Below, piece after piece: positions 36,778-45,641 of a stretch of DNA of 64,000 nt. Origin of the DNA: Barnesiella propionica (GTDB taxonomy: Bacteria; Bacteroidota; Bacteroidia; Bacteroidales; Barnesiellaceae). How positions within the stretch are numbered: position 1 is the stretch's first letter; every line of letters starts with the position of its first letter. The stretch lies in the NCBI RefSeq assembly GCF_025567045.1, contig NZ_JAOQJK010000003.1:124001-188000 (forward strand), given 5' to 3'. The notes below the pieces were generated by a model, which was not told where the DNA came from, did no database searches, and saw only the letters and a list, made by a program, of their open reading frames with translations. Position numbers and translations under genes: made by a program.

Positions 36778-36816
36778 CAGTCCGAAAAATGAATAATAAC
36801 GATAAAATATACGGCA

Positions 36817-36969
36817 ATGAAAAGAACATTTCAACCCTCAAACAAGAAAAGAATTAACAAACACGGTTTTCGTTTAAGAATGTCTACAGCTAACGGTCGC
36901 CGGGTACTGGCAAGCCGTCGTGCAAAAGGCAGGGCAAAATTAAGCGTATCTGACGAAGTTCACGCATAA
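36817..36969 (+). CDS. rpmH: 50S ribosomal protein L34
   Basis: 50 aa, [14 protein letters not shown] at the start, with the invariant [19 protein letters not shown] core and a KGRAKLSV end. L34 is the small basic protein of the large ribosomal subunit. The usual neighbours (rnpA, dnaA) are not adjacent, which is normal for Bacteroidetes. It has a perfect promoter and its own terminator. Confidence 0.97.
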   Translation: MKRTFQPSNKKRINKHGFRLRMSTANGRRVLASRRAKGRAKLSVSDEVHA

Positions 36970-36992
36970 GATATTTATTATTAAATATACTT

Positions 36993-37031
36993 AAAAGCGA
37001 AGGGCCGGAAATTCCGGCCCTTCGCTTTTAC
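36993..37031. terminator. Bidirectional terminator between rpmH and the AraC gene
   Basis: AAAAGCGAAGGGCCGG / CCGGCCCTTCGCTTTT forms a 16-bp perfect stem with a 4-nt loop. It serves rpmH on the plus strand and the convergent AraC-type gene on the minus strand. Confidence 0.93.
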
Positions 37032-37037
37032 AAAAAA

Positions 37038-37937
37038 TCACTGCCTGGCCAGGCTCAACCGGTTTTTAAATTCCGACGGAGCTATTCCTTCTTTCAAACG
37101 GAAAAAAGCAGAAAAACGGCTTACACTGTCAAATCCCAGTTCATAAGCGACCTCACTCACCGAAAGAGAAGTAGTGACCAGTAATTCCTTAGCCCGTATA
37201 AGTTTCAACTGCATCTGGTACTGGGCAGGAGATATTCCTACATATTCTTTAAACATACGTCTGAACCAAGTATATCCCATTCCCAAACGAGAAGCAATAT
37301 CCTCGGCCGTTAAAGGCTGACCTACATTCTCCCTCATAAGAATACGTGCTTCATTGATTTTATCCACGACCGGATTCCCGGCATACTGATTATTGATATT
37401 TTTATAATACACAAGTCCCAGAATATGAAGGGCGATACCGGACACCAACTGCTGATAACCGCTCTTTTCCTCCTCGGTATAACGTATTATTTCCTTATAC
37501 GCGTTCACTACCGATTCGCTTATACCTATTTTAAATAACGGAGATTCGGGAGTAAAAAAACCGGCGGCAACCCTCTTATCAATATTTACACCCCTGAATC
37601 CTACCCAATATTCTTTCCATCCCGTTTCCTTATGCGGATGATAGCTATGCCATTCGCCCGGAAATAACATGATCATGGTCCCCGGCTGAATATCCGTTTT
37701 ACGGCAAGACTCCGAGATAAACTCCCCGCTTCCATCTACAATATACACCAACTGGTACTCCTGCAAAATACGACCCATATTTTCAGAAAAAAGATAAGTA
37801 GAAGGGTGATGCAATACCGGATAAGCGCTACCCGGAACTACACTCTGGCATCCGACCGTGGTACAAGTTATCCCCCAGTTCTCGTCTGTCGTATTAACAG
37901 TTAAATATTTCAATAAATTTTCTTGAATATTTTTCAT
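37038..37937 (-). CDS. AraC-family regulator, probable rhamnose activator
   Basis: 299 aa. The N-terminal half is a cupin-type sensor domain (QEYQLVYIVDGSGEFIS, PGTMIMLFPGEWHSYHP). The C-terminal two helix-turn-helix motifs are AEDIASRLGMGYTWFRRMFKEYVG and LSVSEVAYELGFDSVSRFSAFFRLKEG, ending with PSEFKNRL. It is transcribed divergently from the rhamnose operon, and the 21-bp-spaced repeat in the shared region fits an AraC-type binding site. I infer that it senses L-rhamnose and activates rhaB onward. The ligand is inferred from context only. Confidence 0.88.
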   Translation of the reverse strand: MKNIQENLLKYLTVNTTDENWGITCTTVGCQSVVPGSAYPVLHHPSTYLFSENMGRILQEYQLVYIVDGSGEFISESCRKTDIQPGTMIMLFPGEWHSYHPHKETGWKEYWVGFRGVNIDKRVAAGFFTPESPLFKIGISESVVNAYKEIIRYTEEEKSGYQQLVSGIALHILGLVYYKNINNQYAGNPVVDKINEARILMRENVGQPLTAEDIASRLGMGYTWFRRMFKEYVGISPAQYQMQLKLIRAKELLVTTSLSVSEVAYELGFDSVSRFSAFFRLKEGIAPSEFKNRLSLARQ

Positions 37938-38085
37938 AGTGTCAATTCATATATATAAAATAATTAAGCAATAGCGAAGATAGAAATATATTTTATTGCA
38001 CAATCCATTATTTACCTGAAAAATAAGATAAAATATATCAAATTCATTTCATACGTCATATATTATTATATTCAATCATATATAG

Positions 38086-38114
38086 TGTCATTTTTCATAA
38101 CACAAATGTCATTT
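38086..38114 (+). promoter_or_regulatory. 21-bp-spaced direct repeat, putative AraC operator
   Basis: TGTCATTT occurs at 38086-38093 and again at 38107-38114, exactly 21 bp apart (two helical turns), both in the same orientation. The second copy abuts the -33 region of the promoter whose -7 element is at 38143. AraC-family activators bind two same-direction half-sites at this spacing. Confidence 0.6.
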
Positions 38115-38142
38115 ATAGAAAGTATTTCTATTGGGCATGCCA

Positions 38143-38150
38143 TATATTTG
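38143..38150 (+). promoter_or_regulatory. rhaBATD promoter -7 element
   Basis: TATATTTG fits TAnnTTTG and ends 46 nt before the rhaB ATG at 38197. No TTTG is at -33, as expected for an activator-dependent promoter. Confidence 0.65.
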
Positions 38151-38196
38151 TACCATCAAAGAAATTCATCATTCATTATACTACACCTTAAAAGAC

Positions 38197-39675
38197 ATGA
38201 AAGAGACAAATATTCTGGCGATAGACCTCGGTGCGACAAGCGGAAGAGCCATATTAGCCCGGCTTTCGGGAAACGATCTGCATATGCAGGAAATTTCGCG
38301 TTTCCCAAATAAAATCCTCGAAATATCAGGACGATTTTATTGGAACATATATTCATTATATGAAGAGATAATAAAAGCCATCCGGGAAACCGGGAAAAAG
38401 TGCAAGCACATCGATTCTATAGGAATAGACACATGGGGGGTCGATTTCGTATATGTAGCCGAAGACGGTACTTTACTGGGACTACCCCGCTCCTACAGAG
38501 ACCCTTATACTTCCGATATACAAAATAAATACTTCTCGCATATCCCTAAAGAAACCGTCTATAACAAAACCGGGATACAATTCCTCAACTTCAATTCGCT
38601 TTTTCAAATATTCGCCGCATCCCAGGAAAACAACAGTGCCTTGAAAGAAGCACGGAGCATTCTGTTTATTCCTGACGCCTTATCATATTTGCTCACAGGA
38701 AACAAAGTATGTGAATATACGATACTGTCTACATCGCAATTTCTCAATGCCAAAGACAAAAGCATAGATAATGAATTACTCAAACCTTGCGGAATAGACT
38801 CCTCTCTCTTTCCGAAGATAGTCATGCCTGGAACCGTGATAGGAACTCTATCTGAAAATATATTGCAGGAAACGGGCATAAATTATTCCATTCCTGTAAT
38901 CGCAGTAGCAGGACATGACACCGGATCGGCAGTGGCAGCCGTACCCGCCCCGGACGAAAATTTCGCCTATCTCAGTTCGGGAACATGGTCTCTCATGGGT
39001 ATTGAGACTCGGCAACCCATCATCAGCCTGGAATCGTTCAAACTGAACTTCACCAATGAAGGAGGAATAGACGGCACGACACGCTTCCTTAAAAATATTA
39101 CCGGAATGTGGATACTGGAACAATGCCGGAAAGAATGGAAAAAAGAAGGACATACGTACGATTTCGACCAAATATCCCAAATGGCCGATTCCGCCGTACC
39201 TTTCTTGTCTCTCATAGACCCCGATGCTCCGGATTTCGCCAATCCGCACTCTATGGCTAAAGCTATTACTGATTATTGCGACCGGACCGACCAACCTATA
39301 CCGCAAACACATGCACAGCTTGTCCGCTGCATACTAGATAGCCTTGCATTAAAATACCGCATGGTCATAGAACAGCTAAAATCAGTCGCCCCGTTCCCTA
39401 TCGACCGGTTACATATTATCGGAGGAGGTGCACAAAACAAATTACTGAATCAGTTCACTGCCAATGCTACAGGTTTGCCTGTTATCGCAGGACCGGCCGA
39501 AGCCACCGCTATAGGAAACATCATGGTACAAGCAAAAGCCGTCGGACTGGTCAATTCATTACTCGAAATGAGAGAGCTTATCTCCCGGTCTGTTGATACC
39601 CATTCTTACGAACCGCAAGATTCGCAAATGTGGGAACAAGCATACGAAAAATTTAAAACAATTATCTGTCATTAA
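38197..39675 (+). CDS. rhaB: L-rhamnulokinase
   Basis: 492 aa from the ATG at 38197. The longer reading frame would start inside the promoter at 38131 and is rejected. FGGY-kinase signatures are LAIDLGATSGRAILARL (first phosphate loop), GIDTWGVDFVYV (catalytic Asp and base), AVAGHDTGSAVAAVP (second nucleotide loop) and HIIGGGAQNKLLNQFTANAT near the C-terminus. It phosphorylates L-rhamnulose at C1, the second step of rhamnose breakdown. Specificity is inferred from the following isomerase and aldolase genes. Confidence 0.94.
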   Translation: MKETNILAIDLGATSGRAILARLSGNDLHMQEISRFPNKILEISGRFYWNIYSLYEEIIKAIRETGKKCKHIDSIGIDTWGVDFVYVAEDGTLLGLPRSYRDPYTSDIQNKYFSHIPKETVYNKTGIQFLNFNSLFQIFAASQENNSALKEARSILFIPDALSYLLTGNKVCEYTILSTSQFLNAKDKSIDNELLKPCGIDSSLFPKIVMPGTVIGTLSENILQETGINYSIPVIAVAGHDTGSAVAAVPAPDENFAYLSSGTWSLMGIETRQPIISLESFKLNFTNEGGIDGTTRFLKNITGMWILEQCRKEWKKEGHTYDFDQISQMADSAVPFLSLIDPDAPDFANPHSMAKAITDYCDRTDQPIPQTHAQLVRCILDSLALKYRMVIEQLKSVAPFPIDRLHIIGGGAQNKLLNQFTANATGLPVIAGPAEATAIGNIMVQAKAVGLVNSLLEMRELISRSVDTHSYEPQDSQMWEQAYEKFKTIICH

Positions 39676-39693
39676 CCTCAAAAACGAAACACA

Positions 39694-40950
39694 ATGAACA
39701 AAGAATCTTTAGTAGAAAAAGCGTATCAAATCGCTATCGAAAGATATGCTGCAGTAGGAGTAGACGTTGAAAAAGCATTACAGGCGTTACAAAAAATTTC
39801 CTTGTCTTTACATTGCTGGCAAACCGACGATGTCACAGGATTTGAGGATCCCAATGCACAATTATCAGGAGGAATACAAACTACCGGAAATTACCCTGGC
39901 AAAGCCAGAAATATAGACGAAGTAAGAGCCGACCTGATCGAAGCCGCTTCGTTCATTCCCGGTAATCACCGTATCAACCTGCATGCTTCATACGGAGATT
40001 TCGGTAACAAAAAAGTCGATCGTAATGAAGTAGAACCGGCACATTTCGAAAGCTGGATGCAATGGGCTGCTGAAAACGGTTTTAAACTGGATTTCAACTC
40101 GACCTCTTTCTCTCACCCGAAAAGCGGCAGCCTTACTTTAGCCAACCCCGATAAAGATATACGCGGATTCTGGATCGAACACACCATTCGTTGCCGGGCT
40201 ATCGCCGAAGAAATGGGCAAACGCCAGGGCTCACCTTGTATTATGAATTTATGGGTACATGACGGAAGTAAAGACATTACCGTAAACCGCCTCTATTATC
40301 GTCAGTTACTTAAAGAATCGCTCGACACGATTTTTGCCACCGAATATAAGAACATGAAAGATTGTATCGAAGCTAAACTGTTCGGCATCGGTGCCGAAAG
40401 CTATACCGTAGGTTCATACGACTTTTATTTGGGATACGGTGCAAAGAATAACAAGATAGTGACTCTGGATACCGGACATTTCCATCTGACAGAAAGCATT
40501 GCCGACAAAATATCGGCAGTCCTGTTATTCACTCCGGAAATCATGCTGCACGTAAGCCGTCCTATACGCTGGGATTCCGACCACGTCACCATCATGAATG
40601 ACGATACCCTGGATCTGGCAAAAGAAATTATCCGTTGTGATGCACTCGACAGAGTAAATATCGGACTGGACTATTTCGACGCATCGATAAATCGGATCGG
40701 CGCATATGTCATAGGTTCAAGAGCCACACAAAAATGTTTTTTACAAGCACTTCTCGAACCCCTTTCTGCCTTACGCGAATATGAGAAAAACGGGCAATTC
40801 TTCGAAAGGCTCGCATTGCTCGAAGAGAGCAAAGGTCTTCCTTGGAATGCCGTATGGGATTATTTCTGCCTGAAAAACAATGTACCTGTAGGAGAAGAGT
40901 TTATTACAGAGATACAGAAATACGAAAAAGAAGTCACTTCAAAACGTTAA
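39694..40950 (+). CDS. rhaA: L-rhamnose isomerase
   Basis: 418 aa, the usual length. LSLHCWQTDDVTGFE near residue 35, the NLHASYGDFGNKKVDR segment, NLWVHDGSKDI and the metal site in LDTGHFHLTESI and RPIRWDSDHV are all present. It interconverts L-rhamnose and L-rhamnulose with Mn2+ in the cytoplasm. It is the second gene, 18 nt after rhaB. Confidence 0.96.
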   Translation: MNKESLVEKAYQIAIERYAAVGVDVEKALQALQKISLSLHCWQTDDVTGFEDPNAQLSGGIQTTGNYPGKARNIDEVRADLIEAASFIPGNHRINLHASYGDFGNKKVDRNEVEPAHFESWMQWAAENGFKLDFNSTSFSHPKSGSLTLANPDKDIRGFWIEHTIRCRAIAEEMGKRQGSPCIMNLWVHDGSKDITVNRLYYRQLLKESLDTIFATEYKNMKDCIEAKLFGIGAESYTVGSYDFYLGYGAKNNKIVTLDTGHFHLTESIADKISAVLLFTPEIMLHVSRPIRWDSDHVTIMNDDTLDLAKEIIRCDALDRVNIGLDYFDASINRIGAYVIGSRATQKCFLQALLEPLSALREYEKNGQFFERLALLEESKGLPWNAVWDYFCLKNNVPVGEEFITEIQKYEKEVTSKR

Positions 40951-40962
40951 AAGAAAAATGTT

Positions 40963-41994
40963 ATGAATACGTTCATAGGCTTACTCATTATAGCCATAGG
41001 CAGCTTCGGACAATCCAGTTCTTATGTTCCTATTAAACGGATAAAGGATTGGAGCTGGGAAAGCTTCTGGCTTGTACAAGGAATTTTCGCATGGTTAGTG
41101 TTCCCATTTCTGGGAGCACTACTTGCTATTCCTGACGACAGAGGATTATTAGAATTGTGGAGTTCGGGGGGTGCGCTGCCATCCGTCATTTACGGTGTTT
41201 TATGGGGTGTCGGCGGACTGACTTTCGGATTAAGCATGCGCTTTTTAGGCGTGGCTTTAGGACAGAGCATCGCTCTGGGAACCTGTGCCGCCTTCGGTAC
41301 TCTCTTTCCGGCGATATTCGGAGGTACGGATTTATTCCACGGAACAGGACTTACCCTCTTGATAGGCGTATGCATCACTTTGGCCGGTATAGCAACTATA
41401 GGATATGCAGGAAGCCTGCGTTCTAAAAACATGACCGAAGAAGAGAAAAAAGCAGCCGTAAAAGACTTCGCTCTGACAAAAGGACTGCTAGTCGCACTTC
41501 TGGCCGGTGTTATGAGTGCCTGTTTCGCTTTAGGGCTGAATGCCGGAAGTCCTATAAAAGAAGCTGCTATCTCGGCGGGAGTCGAAAGTCTTTATGCCGG
41601 ACTACCGGTTATTTTCCTGGTCACTTTAGGGGGATTCCTGACAAATGCAGTGTATTGCATCCAACAAAATATAAAGAACAAATCGGGACACGAATATTTT
41701 TCGGTCAGCGGTAGCAAATTAATAAACAACCTTTTATTTTGTGCATTAGCCGGAGTTCTCTGGTATTCTCAGTTCTTCGGACTGGAAATGGGAAAAAGTT
41801 TTCTCACCGACAGCCCCGTTTTGCTGGCATTCTCCTGGAGCATACTCATGTCCCTGAACGTAACGTTCTCGAACGTATGGGGAATTATCCTCAAAGAATG
41901 GAAAGGTGTGAATAACCGTACGATTCTGGTACTTGTACTCGGATTAATAGTACTCGTTTCATCTATCATCGTGGTAGCGACGGCACAAGCTTAA
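40963..41994 (+). CDS. rhaT: L-rhamnose/proton symporter
   Basis: 343 aa with about ten hydrophobic helices and the RhaT pattern: GSFGQSSSYVPIKRIKDWSWESFW, then SMRFLGVALGQSIALGTCAAFGTL and LAGVLWYSQFFGLEMGKSFL. RhaT belongs to the drug/metabolite transporter superfamily and takes up L-rhamnose with H+ across the inner membrane. It lies 12 nt after rhaA. No SusC/D genes are nearby, so outer-membrane uptake must be supplied elsewhere. Confidence 0.93.
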   Translation: MNTFIGLLIIAIGSFGQSSSYVPIKRIKDWSWESFWLVQGIFAWLVFPFLGALLAIPDDRGLLELWSSGGALPSVIYGVLWGVGGLTFGLSMRFLGVALGQSIALGTCAAFGTLFPAIFGGTDLFHGTGLTLLIGVCITLAGIATIGYAGSLRSKNMTEEEKKAAVKDFALTKGLLVALLAGVMSACFALGLNAGSPIKEAAISAGVESLYAGLPVIFLVTLGGFLTNAVYCIQQNIKNKSGHEYFSVSGSKLINNLLFCALAGVLWYSQFFGLEMGKSFLTDSPVLLAFSWSILMSLNVTFSNVWGIILKEWKGVNNRTILVLVLGLIVLVSSIIVVATAQA

Positions 41995-42014
41995 CGGACA
42001 ATTTATATAGAAAC

Positions 42015-42833
42015 ATGAATCAAATGAAATCAATATTGGAAAACAGACCGGCTCTGGCGAAGCAAGTAGACGAAATAGCCGAAGTTGCCGGATATCTGTG
42101 GCAAAAAGGCTGGGCAGAACGCAACGGAGGAAATATTACGGTGAACATCACCGGAATGATAGATGATGAAATAAGACAAATGCCTGCTATCAGCAAAAAA
42201 ACGCCTATAGGAAAAACTTTACCAAATCTGAAAGGATGCTATTTTTACTGTAAAGGAACAAACAAACGTATGCGGGACTTGGCAAGACGGCCTATGGAAA
42301 ACGGTTCCGTAATCCGCATTTGCGACGATTGCGCAAGTTATGAAATAATTGCAGATCAGGCTGTCAAGCCCACATCAGAATTACCTGCACATTTATCCAT
42401 GCACGATTATCTCATAAGTAACGGTTCAGGTTATAAGGCAGCCATTCATACACATCCGATAGATTTGGTAGCCATGACCCATAATCCGGCCTTTCTGAAA
42501 AAAGACGTACTCTCACATTTACTCTGGAGCATGATACCCGAAACAAAGGCATTCTGTCCCAAAGGATTGGGAATTGTCCCGTATAAGTTACCCAGCTCTA
42601 TCGAATTGGCAGATGCTACTTTGGAGCAGCTTAAAGAATATGACGTAGTCATGTGGGAAAAACATGGCGTATGTTCGGTAAGCGAAAATGTTATGGAAGC
42701 TTTCGATATGATAGATACTTTATCCAAATCGGCACAGATATACCTTACGGCCAAGTCCATGGGATTTGAACCCGACGGCATGACCGACGAACAAATGAAA
42801 GAGATGACCGTTGCTTTCAACTTACCGAAATGA
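42015..42833 (+). CDS. rhaD: Rhamnulose-1-phosphate aldolase
   Basis: 272 aa, a class II zinc aldolase. GWAERNGGNITVN is the N-terminal phosphate site. The zinc histidines are in AIHTHPIDLVAMTH and in MWEKHGVCSVSENVMEAFD. It splits L-rhamnulose 1-phosphate into dihydroxyacetone phosphate and L-lactaldehyde. The product is reduced by the next gene. Confidence 0.95.
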   Translation: MNQMKSILENRPALAKQVDEIAEVAGYLWQKGWAERNGGNITVNITGMIDDEIRQMPAISKKTPIGKTLPNLKGCYFYCKGTNKRMRDLARRPMENGSVIRICDDCASYEIIADQAVKPTSELPAHLSMHDYLISNGSGYKAAIHTHPIDLVAMTHNPAFLKKDVLSHLLWSMIPETKAFCPKGLGIVPYKLPSSIELADATLEQLKEYDVVMWEKHGVCSVSENVMEAFDMIDTLSKSAQIYLTAKSMGFEPDGMTDEQMKEMTVAFNLPK

Positions 42834-42862
42834 TTTTAACACCGCAATAAAACCGTAACTAT

Positions 42863-44017
42863 ATGAACAGAATTATTTTAAACGAAACATCTTATTTCGG
42901 AGCCGGAAGCCGGAGTGTTATTGCTCTCGAAGCTTGCCGCCGGGGATTTAAGAAAGCTTTTTTCGTGACAGATAAAGACCTCATAAAATTTGGTGTTGCT
43001 GATGAAATCACCAAAGTATTCAATGAGAACAATATATCGTACGAACTATATAACGATATCAAAGCGAACCCGACTATCACAAATGTACAAAATGGCGTAA
43101 AGGCTTTCAAAGCTTCCGGAGCAGACTTTATTGTCGCTCTCGGAGGAGGCTCTTCCATCGACACGGCAAAAGCGATAGGAATCATTGCTAATAACCCCGA
43201 ATTCTCCGATGTAAAATCTTTGGAAGGAACTGCCGATACAAAACATAAAGCAGTACCGACATTCGCATTACCGACCACTGCCGGCACAGCCGCCGAAGTC
43301 ACGATAAACTACGTGATTATAGATGAGGATGCCCGTAAAAAAATGGTATGTGTAGATCCCAACGATATACCTGCGGTAGCCATTGTCGATCCCGAATTAA
43401 TGTATTCCATGCCCAAAGGACTTACCGCGGCGACAGGTATGGATGCTCTTACACATGCCATAGAAGGATATATAACGCCGGGAGCCTGGGCCATGAGCGA
43501 CATGTTCGAATTGAAAGCCATAGAAATGATTGCACAAAATCTGAAAGCAGCCGTAGATAACGGAAAAGATAAGACAGCCCGCGAAGCTATGTCGCAAGCT
43601 CAATATATCGCAGGTATGGGATTCTCGAACGTAGGTTTGGGTATCGTACACTCCATGGCTCATCCCCTGGGGGCATTTTACGACACCCCGCACGGAGTGG
43701 CAAACGCTCTTCTGCTACCCTATGTAATGGAATACAACGCTGATTCTCCGGCCGCCTCAAAATACATCAACATCGCTAAAGCAATGGGTGTTAATACAGA
43801 AGGAATGACGGAAGCGGAAGGAGTAAAAGCCGCTGTAAATGCAGTGAAAAAACTTTCCTTAAGCATACATATCCCGCAAAAACTATCAGAAATAGGAGTG
43901 AAAGAAGAAGATATTCCGTCACTTGCGGTAGCCGCATTCAACGATGTGTGTACCGGAGGGAATCCTCGTCCCACATCGGTAGCCGACATAGAAACACTTT
44001 ATCATAAAGCATTTTAA
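42863..44017 (+). CDS. fucO: Lactaldehyde reductase (iron-type alcohol dehydrogenase)
   Basis: 384 aa. ALGGGSSIDTAKAIGI binds NAD(H). GMDALTHAIEGYITPGAW and GIVHSMAHPLGAFYDTPHGVANAL hold the Asp and three His iron ligands of the family. It reduces L-lactaldehyde to 1,2-propanediol, the anaerobic way to end rhamnose (and fucose) breakdown. As last gene of the operon it balances NADH. A terminator follows at 44041. Confidence 0.93.
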   Translation: MNRIILNETSYFGAGSRSVIALEACRRGFKKAFFVTDKDLIKFGVADEITKVFNENNISYELYNDIKANPTITNVQNGVKAFKASGADFIVALGGGSSIDTAKAIGIIANNPEFSDVKSLEGTADTKHKAVPTFALPTTAGTAAEVTINYVIIDEDARKKMVCVDPNDIPAVAIVDPELMYSMPKGLTAATGMDALTHAIEGYITPGAWAMSDMFELKAIEMIAQNLKAAVDNGKDKTAREAMSQAQYIAGMGFSNVGLGIVHSMAHPLGAFYDTPHGVANALLLPYVMEYNADSPAASKYINIAKAMGVNTEGMTEAEGVKAAVNAVKKLSLSIHIPQKLSEIGVKEEDIPSLAVAAFNDVCTGGNPRPTSVADIETLYHKAF

Positions 44018-44040
44018 ATACAGATATACCGAATCATGCG

Positions 44041-44083
44041 AAAAGGCTGAAATTGAAGAATTCTTCAATTCAGCCTTTTTATT
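44041..44083 (+). terminator. Rhamnose-operon terminator
   Basis: AAAAGGCTGAATTGAAGAA-type stem (AAAGGCTGAAATTGAAGAA / TTCTTCAATTCAGCCTTT), about 18 bp with one bulge, followed by TTTTTATT. Confidence 0.9.
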
Positions 44084-44098
44084 ATCTATAATATATTA

Positions 44099-45502
44099 TC
44101 AGAACAAAATACTAGCCGATGCCCCGAGAGTGAATACATGATAATTTCTGTCCGAAACAAAGGTCACCGCAGCATCCGGCAATGCATTTTCTTTAAAATC
44201 GTACCGCATACGCGTCATATCGTAATCGCAGAAAATACGGGCGCCGAAATTCCGCTTAGCCACATATGTCACCGATAAGCCCGTAGCCAGACCTGCACTA
44301 CCCCGGTGTCCCATAGTTATTTGAGTCCCCAATAAACGACGATGGGGGAAGAGGTTGTATCCACCCAAAAGCTTCGTTCCTACCAGCCATCTTGTCGTCG
44401 CCGGTACGGACAAATATATCCCCGGATAGAAAGAAAAAACATCCACAGGCTCCATATATGTATCTTCAAAACCAACTAAAGCAACCGGCATACTGGATAC
44501 GGTTAAACGACTGCCTACTCCCAGATACGGATTCAAGAACCAGGCTCCCTCCGCTCCCACACGACTACCCGTTTTTACAGATAGTACATATTCATCCGAT
44601 AACCTCGTATTGACCTGCTGCAAGCAAAATCCCATATAAATTCCCAGAAACGAGGGATTACGCCACGCCAGGCTGGGATCATAGTATTTATCCTGACGTT
44701 CAAGCCCTTTATCCTTAAAAATCAAATCGGCCAGATAATACCCCAGTTCTGTAGAAAGTATTCCTATACCTGCACCTACCAGCACATCCGATAACCAATG
44801 CTTATTATTCAATTGCCGGGATACTCCGGTAAGCGTTGCTACCGAATAAGCGCCTATACTATACCAGGGACTTAATCCTCCATACTCTTTATGCAACATA
44901 GTTGCCGTCATAAAGGCTGTAGCGGTATGTCCCGACGGGAACGAATGTCGGTTAGAACCGTCCGGGCGCTCCACCTTCATCGTATATTTCAAGGAATTTA
45001 CAGCAAGAGCCATAATAGCCGTAGAGAATGCATCGGACGTAAGCATGCGCCCCCATGAACTGCGGCTGGGGACGCCGGCAGCTTTTAGACCCACCATAAC
45101 CACAGCCGGAGCATATTGCGTATAATCGTCATAATGGTAACGGAATTTAGGAATATATTCATTCCGCAGATTTCTAAAATGTTCGCCCTCTCCCTTTAAG
45201 GCGAATCCCGCAGCAATGAGCGGAACCGGAATATAACACATCTGATACCACCGGTTTTCCGTTACCTTATCCCAAAATACTTTCCGAGGCGTTGTCAGTG
45301 AACGGCGTCCGAGACTGTCCCGTTCGATACTCAGAAATCTTTTGGCTTGTGCTTTGTCTCCTTGTATAACGACATTCAAACTGTCGATTCCGTCACGAAC
45401 CGGGAAATAAACTGTATCTGCAGATTCTTTACCATAAGCCCCGCAATAACATATCAAAAAAAACAAACATAGCCAAATACATTTGACTTTTCCCTTTTTC
45501 AT
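44099..45502 (-). CDS. PAP2 phosphatase with C-terminal beta-barrel-like domain
   Basis: 467 aa from the ATG at 45502 (MKKGKVK, a normal signal peptide start); 45514 is an alternative. The three phosphatase motifs are complete: KYTMKVERP, SFPSGHTAT and SRQLNNKHWLSDVLVG. About residues 280-467 are strand-rich and end in GASASILF, as in outer-membrane barrels. Similar fusions are seen in Bacteroidetes and may remove phosphates from lipid A or undecaprenyl diphosphate at the outer membrane. That location is inferred from the tail. Confidence 0.85.
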   Translation of the reverse strand: MKKGKVKCIWLCLFFLICYCGAYGKESADTVYFPVRDGIDSLNVVIQGDKAQAKRFLSIERDSLGRRSLTTPRKVFWDKVTENRWYQMCYIPVPLIAAGFALKGEGEHFRNLRNEYIPKFRYHYDDYTQYAPAVVMVGLKAAGVPSRSSWGRMLTSDAFSTAIMALAVNSLKYTMKVERPDGSNRHSFPSGHTATAFMTATMLHKEYGGLSPWYSIGAYSVATLTGVSRQLNNKHWLSDVLVGAGIGILSTELGYYLADLIFKDKGLERQDKYYDPSLAWRNPSFLGIYMGFCLQQVNTRLSDEYVLSVKTGSRVGAEGAWFLNPYLGVGSRLTVSSMPVALVGFEDTYMEPVDVFSFYPGIYLSVPATTRWLVGTKLLGGYNLFPHRRLLGTQITMGHRGSAGLATGLSVTYVAKRNFGARIFCDYDMTRMRYDFKENALPDAAVTFVSDRNYHVFTLGASASILF

Positions 45503-45641
45503 AAGCAAAAGCATTAATTGAATTCTATCTATGCCGGATATGCTCCGGTAACAAAATGATTCTATCTAATAAAAAACGAATGCATTACATAAATAGTACA
45601 TGCAAACATATTATTAACGGACCTGAAAGCACAGGAAATAT

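Noticed and set aside
38131..38196. Upstream start for the rhamnulokinase
   Set aside because: The TATATTTG promoter element lies inside this extension, and the kinase fold starts at the ATG at 38197.
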